Assembly: GCA_014529385.2 (NCBI GenBank)
Contig: CM043958.1
Coordinates: 79,219,169 to 79,283,168, forward strand
DNA: 64,000 bases
Origin: Adiantum capillus-veneris
Lineage: Eukaryota > Streptophyta > Polypodiopsida > Polypodiales > Pteridaceae
Reading direction: 5' to 3'
The position numbers and the translations under genes were made by a program. The notes below the pieces were generated by a model that saw nothing but the letters and a program-made list of their open reading frames with translations, searched no databases and was not told where the DNA came from. Shown one piece after another: positions 11,766-21,241 of this stretch. Within the stretch, counting starts at the first letter, position 1, and each line of letters starts with the position of its first letter.

Positions 11766-12380
11766 CTACTTTGTGATGATCTTACAAATCATGCCATTTA
11801 CCTTTTCTACTAGACCACTACACTGTGGATAGCATGGAGTGAAGTGTCGGTGTGTGATTCCTAGCTTTTTCATCAGTTCTCCCACCAAGTTGCCTCGGAA
11901 ACCTAGCCCTCTATCAGATATTATCTCCAGAGGTGTGCCAAAGCGGCAACAAATGTGCTCAAATATGAACTTCATCACTTATTTGGCTGTAATGCTCGTG
12001 GTGGATGCTGCTTCTGCCATTGGGTCATGAAGTCTATACCAAATAGAATGTACAGTTTACCCGACTGGGCCCTGGTAAATGACCAATTGCACCTATCGCG
12101 CACTTCTCAAATGGGCCATATGAGATGATAGGAGTTTGTGGCTCATAGGTTAGTGTTTGATCACCGGTTACTTGAGACAAGCTCTGCATGTTTTACACCA
12201 ATGATGCACATCCCTGTTCAGACTAGGCCAAGAGAATCCTACCTGTAGAATCTTCCTATTGGTAATATGTAAAGCAAGTGGCCGCCGCAAACACCATCAT
12301 GACAACTTGAGATCACCTTTGTGATTTCAGTGGAGATTTGCACTCACCTGAGAATCTGGTCTTTTCCCTTAGAGTATAAG
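11766..12380 (-). pseudogene. Gypsy 1 integrase zinc-binding and catalytic core
   Basis: The open part at 11,766-11,978 encodes the second half of the catalytic core: a Ser-Asp-Arg-Gly motif carrying the second catalytic Asp, followed by a Tyr-Pro-Gln...Gly-Leu-Val-Glu motif with the catalytic Glu. Upstream on the minus strand (about 12,190-12,300) a Cys-Xaa-Xaa-Cys pair of the HHCC finger is readable in a different frame. Stops and frame changes separate these parts. The enzyme would insert element cDNA into the genome, but this copy is dead. Confidence 0.75.
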
Positions 12381-12424
12381 TTGCTCTTTATAAGGCGATA
12401 TCTTGTTGCGTTTCGGACAAGACA

Positions 12425-13226
12425 TTATTGCTGGCCCTTGGTATACCCTTCAAGACATTTTCTTGTATTTAAGAAGCAGATGATATGAGTCATAGCATCA
12501 CTACCCTGAAAGAGGGGCATCTTTAGTTTGATTTCTTCTATGGGAACATCTGGTATTCTTTCCTTGGCTAGAGAATATACTTCTTGATTTTCTACCCTAG
12601 GGACATGAGATAGATTCATTGCTTTAAACTTCCTTAAAAGATCCTTAACCTGGTGTCATTGGCCAAGAAAAACCTGATTCTTACAAACCCAAGTGCCATT
12701 TATCTGCTTTATCAAGAGCATGGCATCGCCAAACACATTTAGGCGTTGACCCCCTTTTAACACCCATTGCTCTAATCCAAGAATTAGGGCCACTTTACTC
12801 CACTTTGTTGTTGGAGTGGTAGTGTAGCAGCTGCCCAATAGAGAATACCTTTTCCCTTTGCTCATTGAAAATGACGATGTCAGCTGCAGCCTGGTCCACT
12901 ATTCTTTCGTAAAACTCCCTCAAAGAAAAGAGAGTGAGATCCTTCTAGCTTAGGAACTTCCACCATTGGTGTCACCCCTTTGCCTTCTATGTTGACCTTT
13001 ATCTTCTTCTCATAGTGTTGATGACTAAGATTACCTGCTAGACGAGATTTGGTGGAGTTTTCCACTTGCATAGTGTAATCAAGCTCTTGTAAGCTAACAA
13101 GCCACTTGGACATTCCATGTGTTGCATCACATACGGAAAGACTTCTTCCATTGTTAGTATTACAAAGGGTCTAGGCAATAGATAAGAGCAAAAATTTGTA
13201 GTGGAAAACATCAATGCAAGCACCAT
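12425..13226 (-). pseudogene. Gypsy 1 RNase H region
   Basis: Three short minus-strand frames (12,425-12,619; 12,656-12,865; 12,880-13,113) align in order with the RNase H region of element 2. The last contains the typical His-Val-Pro-Arg...Asn end motif, but the usual Ala-Asp is replaced by Val-Tyr. The region follows RT directly and degrades the RNA strand during reverse transcription in an active element. It is split over frames here. Confidence 0.65.
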
Positions 13227-14345
13227 GTGCTCTACCGTTGGTGAATCCTTTTTTTGATGGGGTCATGATGCGACTAGTGAAGTAGATAGGATGCATGAAA
13301 GAGGTTTGGGGGTCCTTCTGCATTAGTACGGATCCAAACGTATCACTTCCTACACTCGGGTTAACATAAAATGGCTCGTCCCATCTAGGGGGTGCAATGG
13401 TGGGAAGCAAAGCCAGGATCTCTTTCACTTCTCTAAACTCTTGCTCATTTTCTTCACTCCATAGGAAGACATCTCTATGGGTGACTTGTTGTAAAGGGAG
13501 AACCACTTGAGAGAGCAAGTAAATGAACCTGGTCAAATACCTTACCTTTTGAAGGAAAGAGACCAGTTGCTTAGTTGTTGTGGGTGATGAAAAAGATACT
13601 AAAGCTTGAACCTTGCTTGAGTAATTCTTTTTGGCTGAAATAACATGGCCGAGAAGAGTGACCTTTCTTTCACCAATGGGACACTTATCTACGTTAAGCT
13701 GGCCATCCAAGCTTTGCAGCCTAGCCTGGCCATCATAGACCTTGCTCAAATGGAGGGAGCGAGAACTATAGATGCATAAATCATCTATGAAAACCCGTAT
13801 TGACTTACCAAAGTATGTCTGGAAAACATAAGTTACATAGCGTTGGAATGTGGCCAGAGCGGTGAGGCCAAAAGGCATCACTCTGTAAGCAAAAGATTCC
13901 CATGGTGTTATGAAGGTTGTCTTTTTCTGGTCTTCTTCTGCAATGCTAATCTGGAAGTAGCTTGAGTAGCCATCACATACTGTGTAGCTCTCATGACATG
14001 CTACTTTGTTGAGAATCACATCTTGAAATGGGAGGGGAAAATAATCCCCTTTTTTGCTGCATTGAGAGGTTTGTAGTCTACACAAACCCTCCACTTACTA
14101 TTTTTCTTTGACGTGACCACCACTGGAGAGACCCACTCTGAGTCTTTGATGGGGTAAATGAACCATGCATGTAGCAAATTCTTTACCTCTTTGATCAATG
14201 CCTCTTGTTGAACTACCCCAAGCCTTTTGAGCTTTTGCACTACAGGCTTACTTCCTTCTTTGAGTCTTATGCGGTGCTGCACCACTGTGATGCCTATGAT
14301 CTTGTCATAACCATCAATGAAAAGTGCGGTGAAGTTACCTAGCAT
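13171..14345 (-). pseudogene. Gypsy 1 reverse transcriptase
   Basis: Two overlapping minus-strand frames (14,345-14,016 and 14,094-13,171) hold the RT domain. Visible motifs in order are a Leu-Leu...Ile-Tyr-Pro-Ile segment with Ser-Pro-Val-Val, a Arg-Val-Cys-Val-Asp-Tyr motif, a Met-Pro-Phe-Gly-Leu motif, and the catalytic Phe-Ile-Asp-Asp box at 13,780-13,791, so both active-site Asp residues survive. A frameshift near 14,050 separates the fingers from the palm. FIDD instead of YxDD is usual in this part of gypsy. Confidence 0.85.
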
Positions 14346-14376
14346 AGAAATGTATTCTTCTCTCTCTTTGCTATAG

Positions 14377-15303
14377 CTAACTCATTGGAGAGCATCCGAT
14401 GTAGCTTACTTGTATCCACCAAGGGTTGAGTACACCGGATGTTCCCCCTTGGTTCTTTGGTGGTTCTTCAAATTGTGTCAATCTCTTTGGATCTCTTAGG
14501 ATGACTCCCATCACTTTGATGCTATTGTCGCTCTCCTCAATTGTTGTCATCTCTTCTCTCGAGGTGGTCAAAGAGTCACTAGTGAAAGCATCTTTCGATG
14601 CCTCCAAGATCATGTTGAATTGCTTCCCAGTCTTCATGTCATAGAATATGGGCTTTTTTTTAGCATTATTCATCTGGATCATTCAGGTACTTCAGTCCTA
14701 CTTAGCCTCCATAGCCATGAGCCATGGTCTTCCGAGAATGATAGGGTAGCCCTCCCCTTTGTGTGGCCACTTCTGTGTTGAATGCCTTCACCTTGACTGC
14801 ATTCACAATGACTACGCACTTCACTTTGACACTATTTGCCATTTTAGCTCAATAGGGTGCTGTCCTACTTACCTCTAGGCCTAGACGGTGCATCGTTTTT
14901 TCACTCATGACGCATAGTGGTGCACCGCCATCTATGTAGATGTTTGAGATATGCTGCCCCTTGTTGTGGGCCTCCATGATAGGTAGGATGTCATCTAGAT
15001 TCCTCCCAGAGATAGCCCCATATATCCTTGGTCTTGACTTTCTAGTACTACCATCTTCGTCCACTGTCTCCTCATCCTTGGTGCAAGATGGAGTAATTTT
15101 GGCCAGGCTATTTTCGGACCCTGCATCAAAACATCTTGAACTAGGTCATATGGTTTGGCATACTCACCCTGCAAAAAATCCACGATGTCGATCTTCCATC
15201 GAGGCTTAGATGCATGTTTGCTAGACTCTCCTTTTCCTTTCATCTTTTCCTCCCTTTGAGAGGCCTTTTTGTGCCTTGCACGCTTCACTCCCATGGCATC
15301 CAC
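14377..15303 (-). pseudogene. Gypsy 1 protease region
   Basis: The frame 14,849-15,064 carries the retropepsin motif as Ile-Asp-Gly-Gly-Ala-Pro followed by a Cys-Val-Met-Ser stretch. The catalytic Asp is present; the usual third residue Ser/Thr-Gly is Gly-Gly, a variant seen in some plant gypsy lineages. The frame 14,995-15,303 upstream is a Lys-rich linker and 14,377-14,682 is the linker to RT. A stop at 14,849 and frame changes separate them. Confidence 0.7.
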
Positions 15304-15318
15304 TTCTTCTACTTTTCC

Positions 15319-16377
15319 TTATCTTTTGTCCTTCTCTTTAACAAGATCCTCTACCTTTTCCTTTCCCTTAGCTTCAAGACTGATGACAGTCACTGCTTGG
15401 TTTCCAGCAGGTGGTGGAGGTAGCGGCTGAACGAGAGGTTGCAGTGGTGGTGGTGGTTGTATGGGTGGTCGAAGCATCTCAATTGGTGGAATCTGCTCTG
15501 GTTGCCTGGGTGGTGGTGGTCTCACCCTTTGTAGAGAGATCTGATTCAGCCTCACTCCCCTATTGTAGTTCGGCCTTCTTGGATGAGGAAAGTAGTACAT
15601 GCCATGGCCGTCCTCTCCACAATTGTAACAATGGTAGTCCTGATTCTGTTTTTGTTGCCCTCTTCATTGCTCTGGATTTCTGGTAGGTGCATGCCCTTGA
15701 TGCATCAGATGTACTGAAAGATTCTCTAGCTGGTTGGTGATTTGGTTGAGCAAGTCTTGTTGATCTTCAACCGATTCTTGTGTTTGATTCCTCCGGATGG
15801 CTGCTGCAGGTGTGGCTAGGTGTGGTCGGGCCCTTCTCGGTTCCTCTTCCTCGGTAGTCCTGGCTTGTAGATGCAACTTCTTATCTTTAAGGTAGGCTAC
15901 TTCAACTGCTATCTCATACGTAGTAGGAAACCTTTTCTTCACCTTCTCTTTAAGAATTGGCCATAAACCAGCCACAAATCGGTCTTTCTTTAGGAAATCG
16001 GGTGCCCCTTCGCCCTCCCTTAGCAATGCAACCCATTGTTCCCATAGATCTACGCACTTTGATTTGTATGATGCATATTCAGCCATACTTCCTTGCTTTA
16101 ACTCCATCAACAATTTCCACAATTTTTCCGATGTGGTGCCTCCTCCAAAGCGCCTTAGAAATGTTTCTCTTAGTAGGTCCCACCTCTCCTTGGTGGCTGG
16201 CACCAAGTCGTTGTACCATGATCTTGCTTCCACTTTCATTAACATCGGAAAAATACGCAGATGTAAAGCATCGTCATCCCTTCCAGAGATGACACATGCT
16301 ATTTCAAGATTATCCAAGAAATCCAAAGCATCTTCCCCCACCTTACCCCTGAAGGTCGGGAAGGAAACGTTTGCCAT
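15319..16377 (-). pseudogene. Gypsy 1 gag, split by one in-frame TGA
   Basis: From the ATG at 16,377 an open stretch of 237 codons runs to TGA at 15,664-15,666 and encodes a retrotransposon gag capsid-like domain (Leu-Asp-Asn-Leu-Glu, Ala-Arg-Ser-Trp-Tyr and Phe-Leu-Arg-Arg-Phe motifs). The same frame continues past the TGA through a zinc knuckle and a Pro/Gln-rich segment to 15,319. The knuckle reads Cys-X2-Cys-X4-His-X4-Phe: the last Cys is Phe. TGA may have come from CGA by C-to-T decay; that is inference. Gag would form the virus-like particle. Confidence 0.8.
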
Positions 16378-16478
16378 TGCAAAACATGATTTTCAAACTT
16401 TTTTTTATTCTTCTAAAAAAAAAAACACAAATGACTTAGTGGCTTATAGCGGCTTTCTTACAAGGTTGGGTCGATAGA

Positions 16479-17678
16479 TCAAAACAGGATGAAAATTGAA
16501 ACATTAAAGGAGTGATGGTAATTTAACACGGGGAGGATAATTAGTTTTGGGGAGCTAAGGATCTCTCCTAGAACCGTAGCACCAAACAAACACACAATCT
16601 TCTGCTGATAGAAGATCTTCCTATCTACATATATATTTACGTGCATGTCTTGCAGAAACCTAAAGGGAAAAGCGGTTGGTCCGTTATCCATGATGCATAG
16701 AGTATAGAGTACTCACTTATACCTTTACCATGCCGGTGTTGACAAGTTGGAAAATCCACAAGAGGTCATCGCCCTTTTTAGGCTCCACCTTCCCTTCATT
16801 TCTCAGCATGTATGGAGTGATGGGAACGTGTTTGATCACTCCTAGCCTTTTAGCTAGCAACACTTGCAAATAGTTATCGTGATCAGCTCGTTGCATGAAT
16901 TCCACACCATTTAACTGTAGCTCTCTGGCCCACTAGGTTTCCCCTGTGGTAGACAGTATTTTCAGGATGAGTTGTACGGGGAGAAGAGGAAGGCCCTCTA
17001 CCCGGCCTCCAAAATAGCGAGGATAGTATCCAAACCACTCCTCTCTAGGGCATGTGAACATCTTTATTACCTCCGCTTTGGGGTTGTTGAAGTGAATTGG
17101 TAGCACACTCGCATGCGCACCACAAATCGATAGGTGATCTTCCACTGCTTTGCTTCGAATGACCTTTTTTTTGGCAGCTTAGGCACAATTCTACTTTCTA
17201 AACTCAAACCACTTGCACGGCCAGGTGTTTCTCCTTCCATGGGGGTCATATGATTTAGGATTGGCCTAGATCTCCTTTTCCTTTGGCAAAAGCAGCCCCT
17301 TTTGGCCACTTAGAAGTAGAGGCTACACTTTTATTCTCAGGTTCCTTGGGGAAGAGAGGCTTCACTAACATCTTTCCTTCCTTAATATGGATGATTTTTT
17401 TGCAGTGGACGTCGATGTAGAGGATTTCTGCTTCTCCTTTACCTTCGTTGATGGCACTCATTGATCGAGTGTGGTGGTGGTTGACAGCAATGAGACCAGC
17501 CTCTGGCACTCCCTTTTGTGGCTCTTGACTTATGAATAGAATGAGAGCTGCGAGATGGAGAACTTACTTCTTGGATGTTGATGACGGTGTATTCCAACAG
17601 CAGCACTTTGATGAAGGCTATTAGTGCTTCTTCAATTTCTTCCTCCCCCGTTCTCCAATGGAGAGTTCCCGTAGCCAC
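16479..17678 (-). pseudogene. Extra coding-like region between primer site and gag
   Basis: Minus-strand open pieces (17,439-17,678; 17,255-17,509; 17,067-17,309; 16,933-17,145; 16,717-16,905; 16,479-16,691) follow one another over 1.2 kb with protein-like composition, including a segment with Cys-Pro-Arg-Glu-Glu-Trp-Phe-Gly-Tyr and one with Leu-Leu-Ala-Lys-Arg-Leu-Gly. I do not recognise a family. It may be an additional ORF of the element, as known in some plant gypsy lineages, or a captured gene. It is broken by stops and frameshifts. Confidence 0.45.
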
Positions 17679-17721
17679 TCGTGACGACCTGCATTGATTT
17701 TAGCATTGTAAATTGAAGATC

Positions 17722-17749
17722 TTGAGTTCAATCCTCAGTGGGGGCACCA
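17722..17749 (-). other. Gypsy primer-binding site (tRNA-complementary)
   Basis: The minus strand reads TGGTGCCCCCACTGAGGATT and continues, starting two bases inside the LTR edge. The plus strand has the form of a tRNA 3' end: T-stem TTGAG/CTCAG around a 7-base loop TTCAATC, then TGGGGGC, discriminator A and CCA. The complementarity therefore extends over about 28 nt, longer than the usual 12-18. I did not identify which tRNA. Confidence 0.8.
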
Positions 17750-18035
17750 AATGACAAGTGCAAGCACAAAATGACCCCAGAGGCCTCTACGCTTGGACCG
17801 TGCACACCGAACTCATCACGGGGAGTGAACAAGGGGGCATCGCCTAGCTTTGAGCAGCTAGGACGCAGACAGCAGTGATGCAAATAACACTAATCACAAC
17901 ACATTGTAGAGAGAGAGAGAGAGAGAGACGAAGACGTAGATGTAGATAATGAAAACTCCTCCGGGTGTGACGGCAAACATGATGCAAGGTGGTATTTACA
18001 AAAACCTTTGTTTCGGCTAGACGGAGACCATGGTG

Positions 18036-18188
<153 letters not shown>

Positions 18189-18418
18189 ATAGTCCATTCT
18201 CTAGGAAAAATTCACATGTGCGGGGATCCTAATCCTATGTGTGGCGACCCTTGGAGTTGTGCGTGTGCATGGCTTTCCTCTCAAGTGCTGACCCCCCAAT
18301 AGTGACTTCTCAGTGCTCTTCTATAGGTGCAGGTTGCACCAGTTTAACATAAACTGATTAGGTTAGGGCCCTAAGCTAGAGAGACAAAGCAAACAACCGG
18401 GTCTCGGATGGATGACTA

Positions 18419-18602
18419 GTGCTTTGTTTTGGGAGTAATAGAAAATGATACTCTTCTAGGTGGGCCTTTGTGATCATCACCTAGAGAGAGGTAGAATATA
18501 CAATTGACTGGTGCTTTGTTTTGGGAAGAATAGAAAATGATACTCTCCTAGGTGGGCCTTTGTGACCATCACCTAGAGAGAGAGGGAATATACAATTGAT
18601 TT
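18419..18602. repeat. 92-bp tandem duplication in LTR B
   Basis: Two copies of a block starting GTGCTTTGTTTTGGGA (18,419 and 18,511). LTR A has one copy only. Confidence 0.9.
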
Positions 18603-18801
18603 TTTTTACAAGGTTTTGGCTTGAGAAAGGAAAATGGATTACCCTACGAATGTTTACTGCGGGGATGCATCGTGGTGAGATGTTGGTGAATTACAAGCTT
18701 TACTGGTGCATCAGTGTAGCGTGCTCATCCAACTTCAGTGCCGGCTAGGGCATGCCTTCGGTGTATTTCTTTGAATAGTGGTCACCATCGCGTGATCTTG
18801 G

Positions 18802-19196
18802 TATGTTTGTCAATGCGTCGTCATCCGTCGTTGTTGCTTCTTTTTTGCTTCCATGCGTACCGTGTGAGTGTGTGTGTGTGTGTGTGCGCGTTGTTGATGT
18901 GTATGTGATTGTGTGCGTGCGCTCATGCGTGTAGTGTATGTATGATGTGTTTGTAAGTGTGTATGTGTGTTTATAAAAAGAGAGAATGGGTATGTTTGTC
19001 AATGCGTCGTCGTCCGTCGTTGTTGCTTCTTTTTTGCTTCCATGCGTATCGTGTGAGTGTGTGTGTGTGTGTGCGCGCGTTGTTGATGTGTATGTGATTG
19101 TGTGCGTGCGCTCATGCGTGTAGTGTATGTATGATGTGTTTGTAAGTGTGTATGTGCTCGTGAGTGTGTATGTGTGTTTATAAAAAGAGAGAATGG
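18802..19196. repeat. 189-bp tandem duplication in LTR B
   Basis: Copies at 18,802-18,990 and 18,991-19,196, both starting TATGTTTGTCAATGCG. The second has about 17 extra bases. LTR A has one copy. Confidence 0.9.
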
Positions 19197-19266
19197 GCTG
19201 AATTTTACAGGATGAGTGAGAGAAAAAAAGAGTGAGCGAGAGGAAGATGGGGCTATGTGAGTGTAA

Positions 19267-19267
19267 G

Positions 19268-19331
<64 letters not shown>

Positions 19332-19344
19332 TGGGAGTGTGTGT

Positions 19345-19390
<46 letters not shown>

Positions 19391-19410
19391 CGAGAGAGAG
19401 AGAGAGAGGG
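19267..19410. repeat. (GT)n and (GA)n microsatellites in LTR B
   Basis: About 30 GT units (19,267-19,328) followed by GA runs from 19,350. Frames across it encode only Cys-Val or Arg-Glu repeats. Confidence 0.97.
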
Positions 19411-19482
19411 AGAGAGGGTTGAACAAGAGAGAGATGGAGAGATAGTGAGAGATGGGGAGAGAGAGGCTGAGTGTGTGTGTGT

Positions 19483-19804
19483 TGTTGAGATGTCGAGCTC
19501 TACACCTTGAGCTGGCATCCACTACGGGTCTTGGCCGCTTACGGCATTTACTCACTGGCGCGTTAGGTGACCGACACGGAGGATCTCTGCCAGTGATTCT
19601 ACAGCTGGACTACACTTATAGTGCCAGCCTAGTACGCTTCTAGCGAGTTCACACTTAGTGACCGCATGTACATATGTGCTACTTTTCATCTTTAGCACTT
19701 AGTCATTTTGTACTCTCTTTTCTGTGAAGAAGAAGAAGAAGCTTTCCATCTCTGTGTGCTTTGTGCTTGTCTTGTGTAGCTCTCTTGCATCCTCATTCTT
19801 TACA
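19483..19804 (+). repeat. Copia 5' LTR
   Basis: 322 bp, TG...CA ends. It carries a GAAGAAGAAGAAG run near its 3' side. Confidence 0.97.
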
Positions 19805-19816
19805 TGGTATCAGAGC
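19805..19816 (+). other. Copia primer-binding site (initiator Met tRNA)
   Basis: TGGTATCAGAGC directly follows the 5' LTR. This is the standard plant copia site complementary to the 3' end of initiator tRNA-Met. Confidence 0.95.
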
Positions 19817-20117
19817 CTGGTGCAGGCAAGAGAGGCTAAGAGAGCAAGAGCATCACAATCCCTTCGTTCGCAATCCACGACCAGATGCCGAAGGCGCCTC
19901 CCGCAGCGAAAAATTTTTTAGGGGTTTTTCGCACAAGTTTCTGAACAAGTCTCCAAAGTGCAGTATACAGAGATTTACTGTACAAGTACAGTGGTTGTAT
20001 GTACGCTTGATTGTGGACACTCGTTGAGTGTAGAAAACGTTACAGGAACCACAATAGCAGGTTCAACAGATTTGCAGGTTTTTGCACATTGCAGCTATTT
20101 TGTCTTAGTGCTTCAAG

Positions 20118-20585
20118 ATGTCTGACGGTTTCAGTCAGATTGTTACTGAGAAGCTTGAGAAAAATAACTACCCTGCATGGAAGTTCAGAATAACAAATTT
20201 CCTAAAAGGAAAAGGTTATTGGGACTATGTCGAAGGAGACAATGAAAAGGAACCAGAGATTCCCGAGGCAAATGCTACAGCAGAACAAAGGAAAGCTTTG
20301 AGGGACTGGCAACAAGGCCAGAGCAAAGTGATGTATTGGCTTTCTATGAGCATCACAGATGGCATGATGGGCTATCTACAGGATGCTGAAACCCCCGCCA
20401 TTGCATGGAAAAACTTAGGCAGAGTGTTCGAGGTGAACACCAAGGCCAGGAAGCTTCAACTAAAGTCGGAGCAAAATCAGGTTAAGAGGAACAACCTCTC
20501 CATCAATGATTATGCTTTGAAGATCAAGAGTATCATTGAGGCTCTTGGATCTATTAAAGTCTCAGTGGATGCTTGGATGGTCTAG
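20118..20585 (+). pseudogene. Copia gag, N-terminal part
   Basis: 155 codons from ATG at 20,118, about 300 bases after the primer site. It has the copia gag layout: a Leu-Xaa-Xaa-Asn-Asn-Tyr-Pro-Ala-Trp-Lys start motif, a conserved central helix region (Ala-Trp-Lys-Asn-Leu), and the Asn-Asn-Leu-Ser-Ile-Asn-Asp-Tyr segment (UBN2-like). Near 20,570 the frame is lost and ends at TAG; the gag sequence continues in the next frame. A small deletion at the junction is the likely cause. Gag packages the element RNA. Confidence 0.88.
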
Positions 20586-21241
20586 GAGATGAGTATGTAC
20601 ATTTTAGGTCTTCCATGAATACAAGAGACGACATCCCCGTGTTCCAAGATTTGATTTCTATGCTTATTCTTGAGGAGAAGAACCTTGACACATCTTCTTC
20701 TCATGGCAGAAATAATTCTGAACAGGCCTTCTATTCTAACTCCAACAGAGGTAGAGGTAGAGGTCGTGGTCGAGGCCCAAGGGGTTGCAGGGGCCAATTT
20801 CTGGAAGGTCAATCAAATCAAAACAATACAGGTGGCAGGGGAAACCAGTCTCAAGGCAGGGGGAGTCAAAGAGGTCGTGGTGCAGGATCAAGCAAGCAGC
20901 AACATACTCCAGATAGTAGAGAATGTTGGACTTGTGGTGAAAGAGGTCACATGTCACGTGACTGTCCAAAGGGAAAAGCAAGTAGAAAGGGAGAACAGGG
21001 CAACTATGCATCTACTAGCAGAGATGCAGATGACAGCAAAAACGAGCGCATGTTTGTTATGCAGCATGTAATGAATACAATGACTGCAGAGAATTCCACC
21101 CAAGATGATGTTTGGTATGTGGATTCAGGTGCCTCTAATCACATGACATCTGTGGAGAGTGGTTTAGAGATATGCGCAAACCAGATGTGTCAGGCTATGT
21201 GCAGACAGGAGATGACACAGCTCACCCCATTGCTCATGTAG
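20573..21241 (+). pseudogene. Copia gag C-terminus, zinc knuckle and protease start
   Basis: The frame resumes gag with Leu-Asp-Gly-Leu-Gly-Asp-Glu-Tyr, passes an Arg-Gly repeat segment, then an intact CX2CX4HX4C zinc knuckle (20,924-20,965) and the retropepsin motif Trp-Tyr-Val-Asp-Ser-Gly-Ala (catalytic Asp codon at 21,122). At about 21,151 a one-base loss shifts the frame, so the protease continues in the frame of the pol ORF. The knuckle binds RNA, and the protease would cleave the polyprotein. Confidence 0.88.

Larger units (their letters stand above)
11056..17751 (-). mobile_element. Ty3/gypsy element 1, internal region
   Basis: Read on the minus strand, the order is primer-binding site, upstream ORF region, gag, zinc knuckle, protease, reverse transcriptase, RNase H, integrase, C-terminal domain, then A/T tract and 3' LTR (LTR A). 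That order (integrase last) is the Ty3/gypsy order. There is no chromodomain. The long LTRs, extra sequence before gag and protease motif suggest a Tat/Athila-like lineage; this is inference. The reading frame is broken by several stops and frameshifts, so the copy is not coding-competent. Confidence 0.88.

Noticed and set aside
17722-17749. tRNA gene 3' end on the plus strand
   Set aside because: There is no 5' acceptor strand, D-arm or anticodon arm upstream, and its position two bases from an LTR edge makes it a primer-binding site.
18745-19518. 257-codon minus-strand frame with Thr-His repeats
   Set aside because: Same cause, in LTR B; it is also cut by the copia element and contains the 189-bp duplication.
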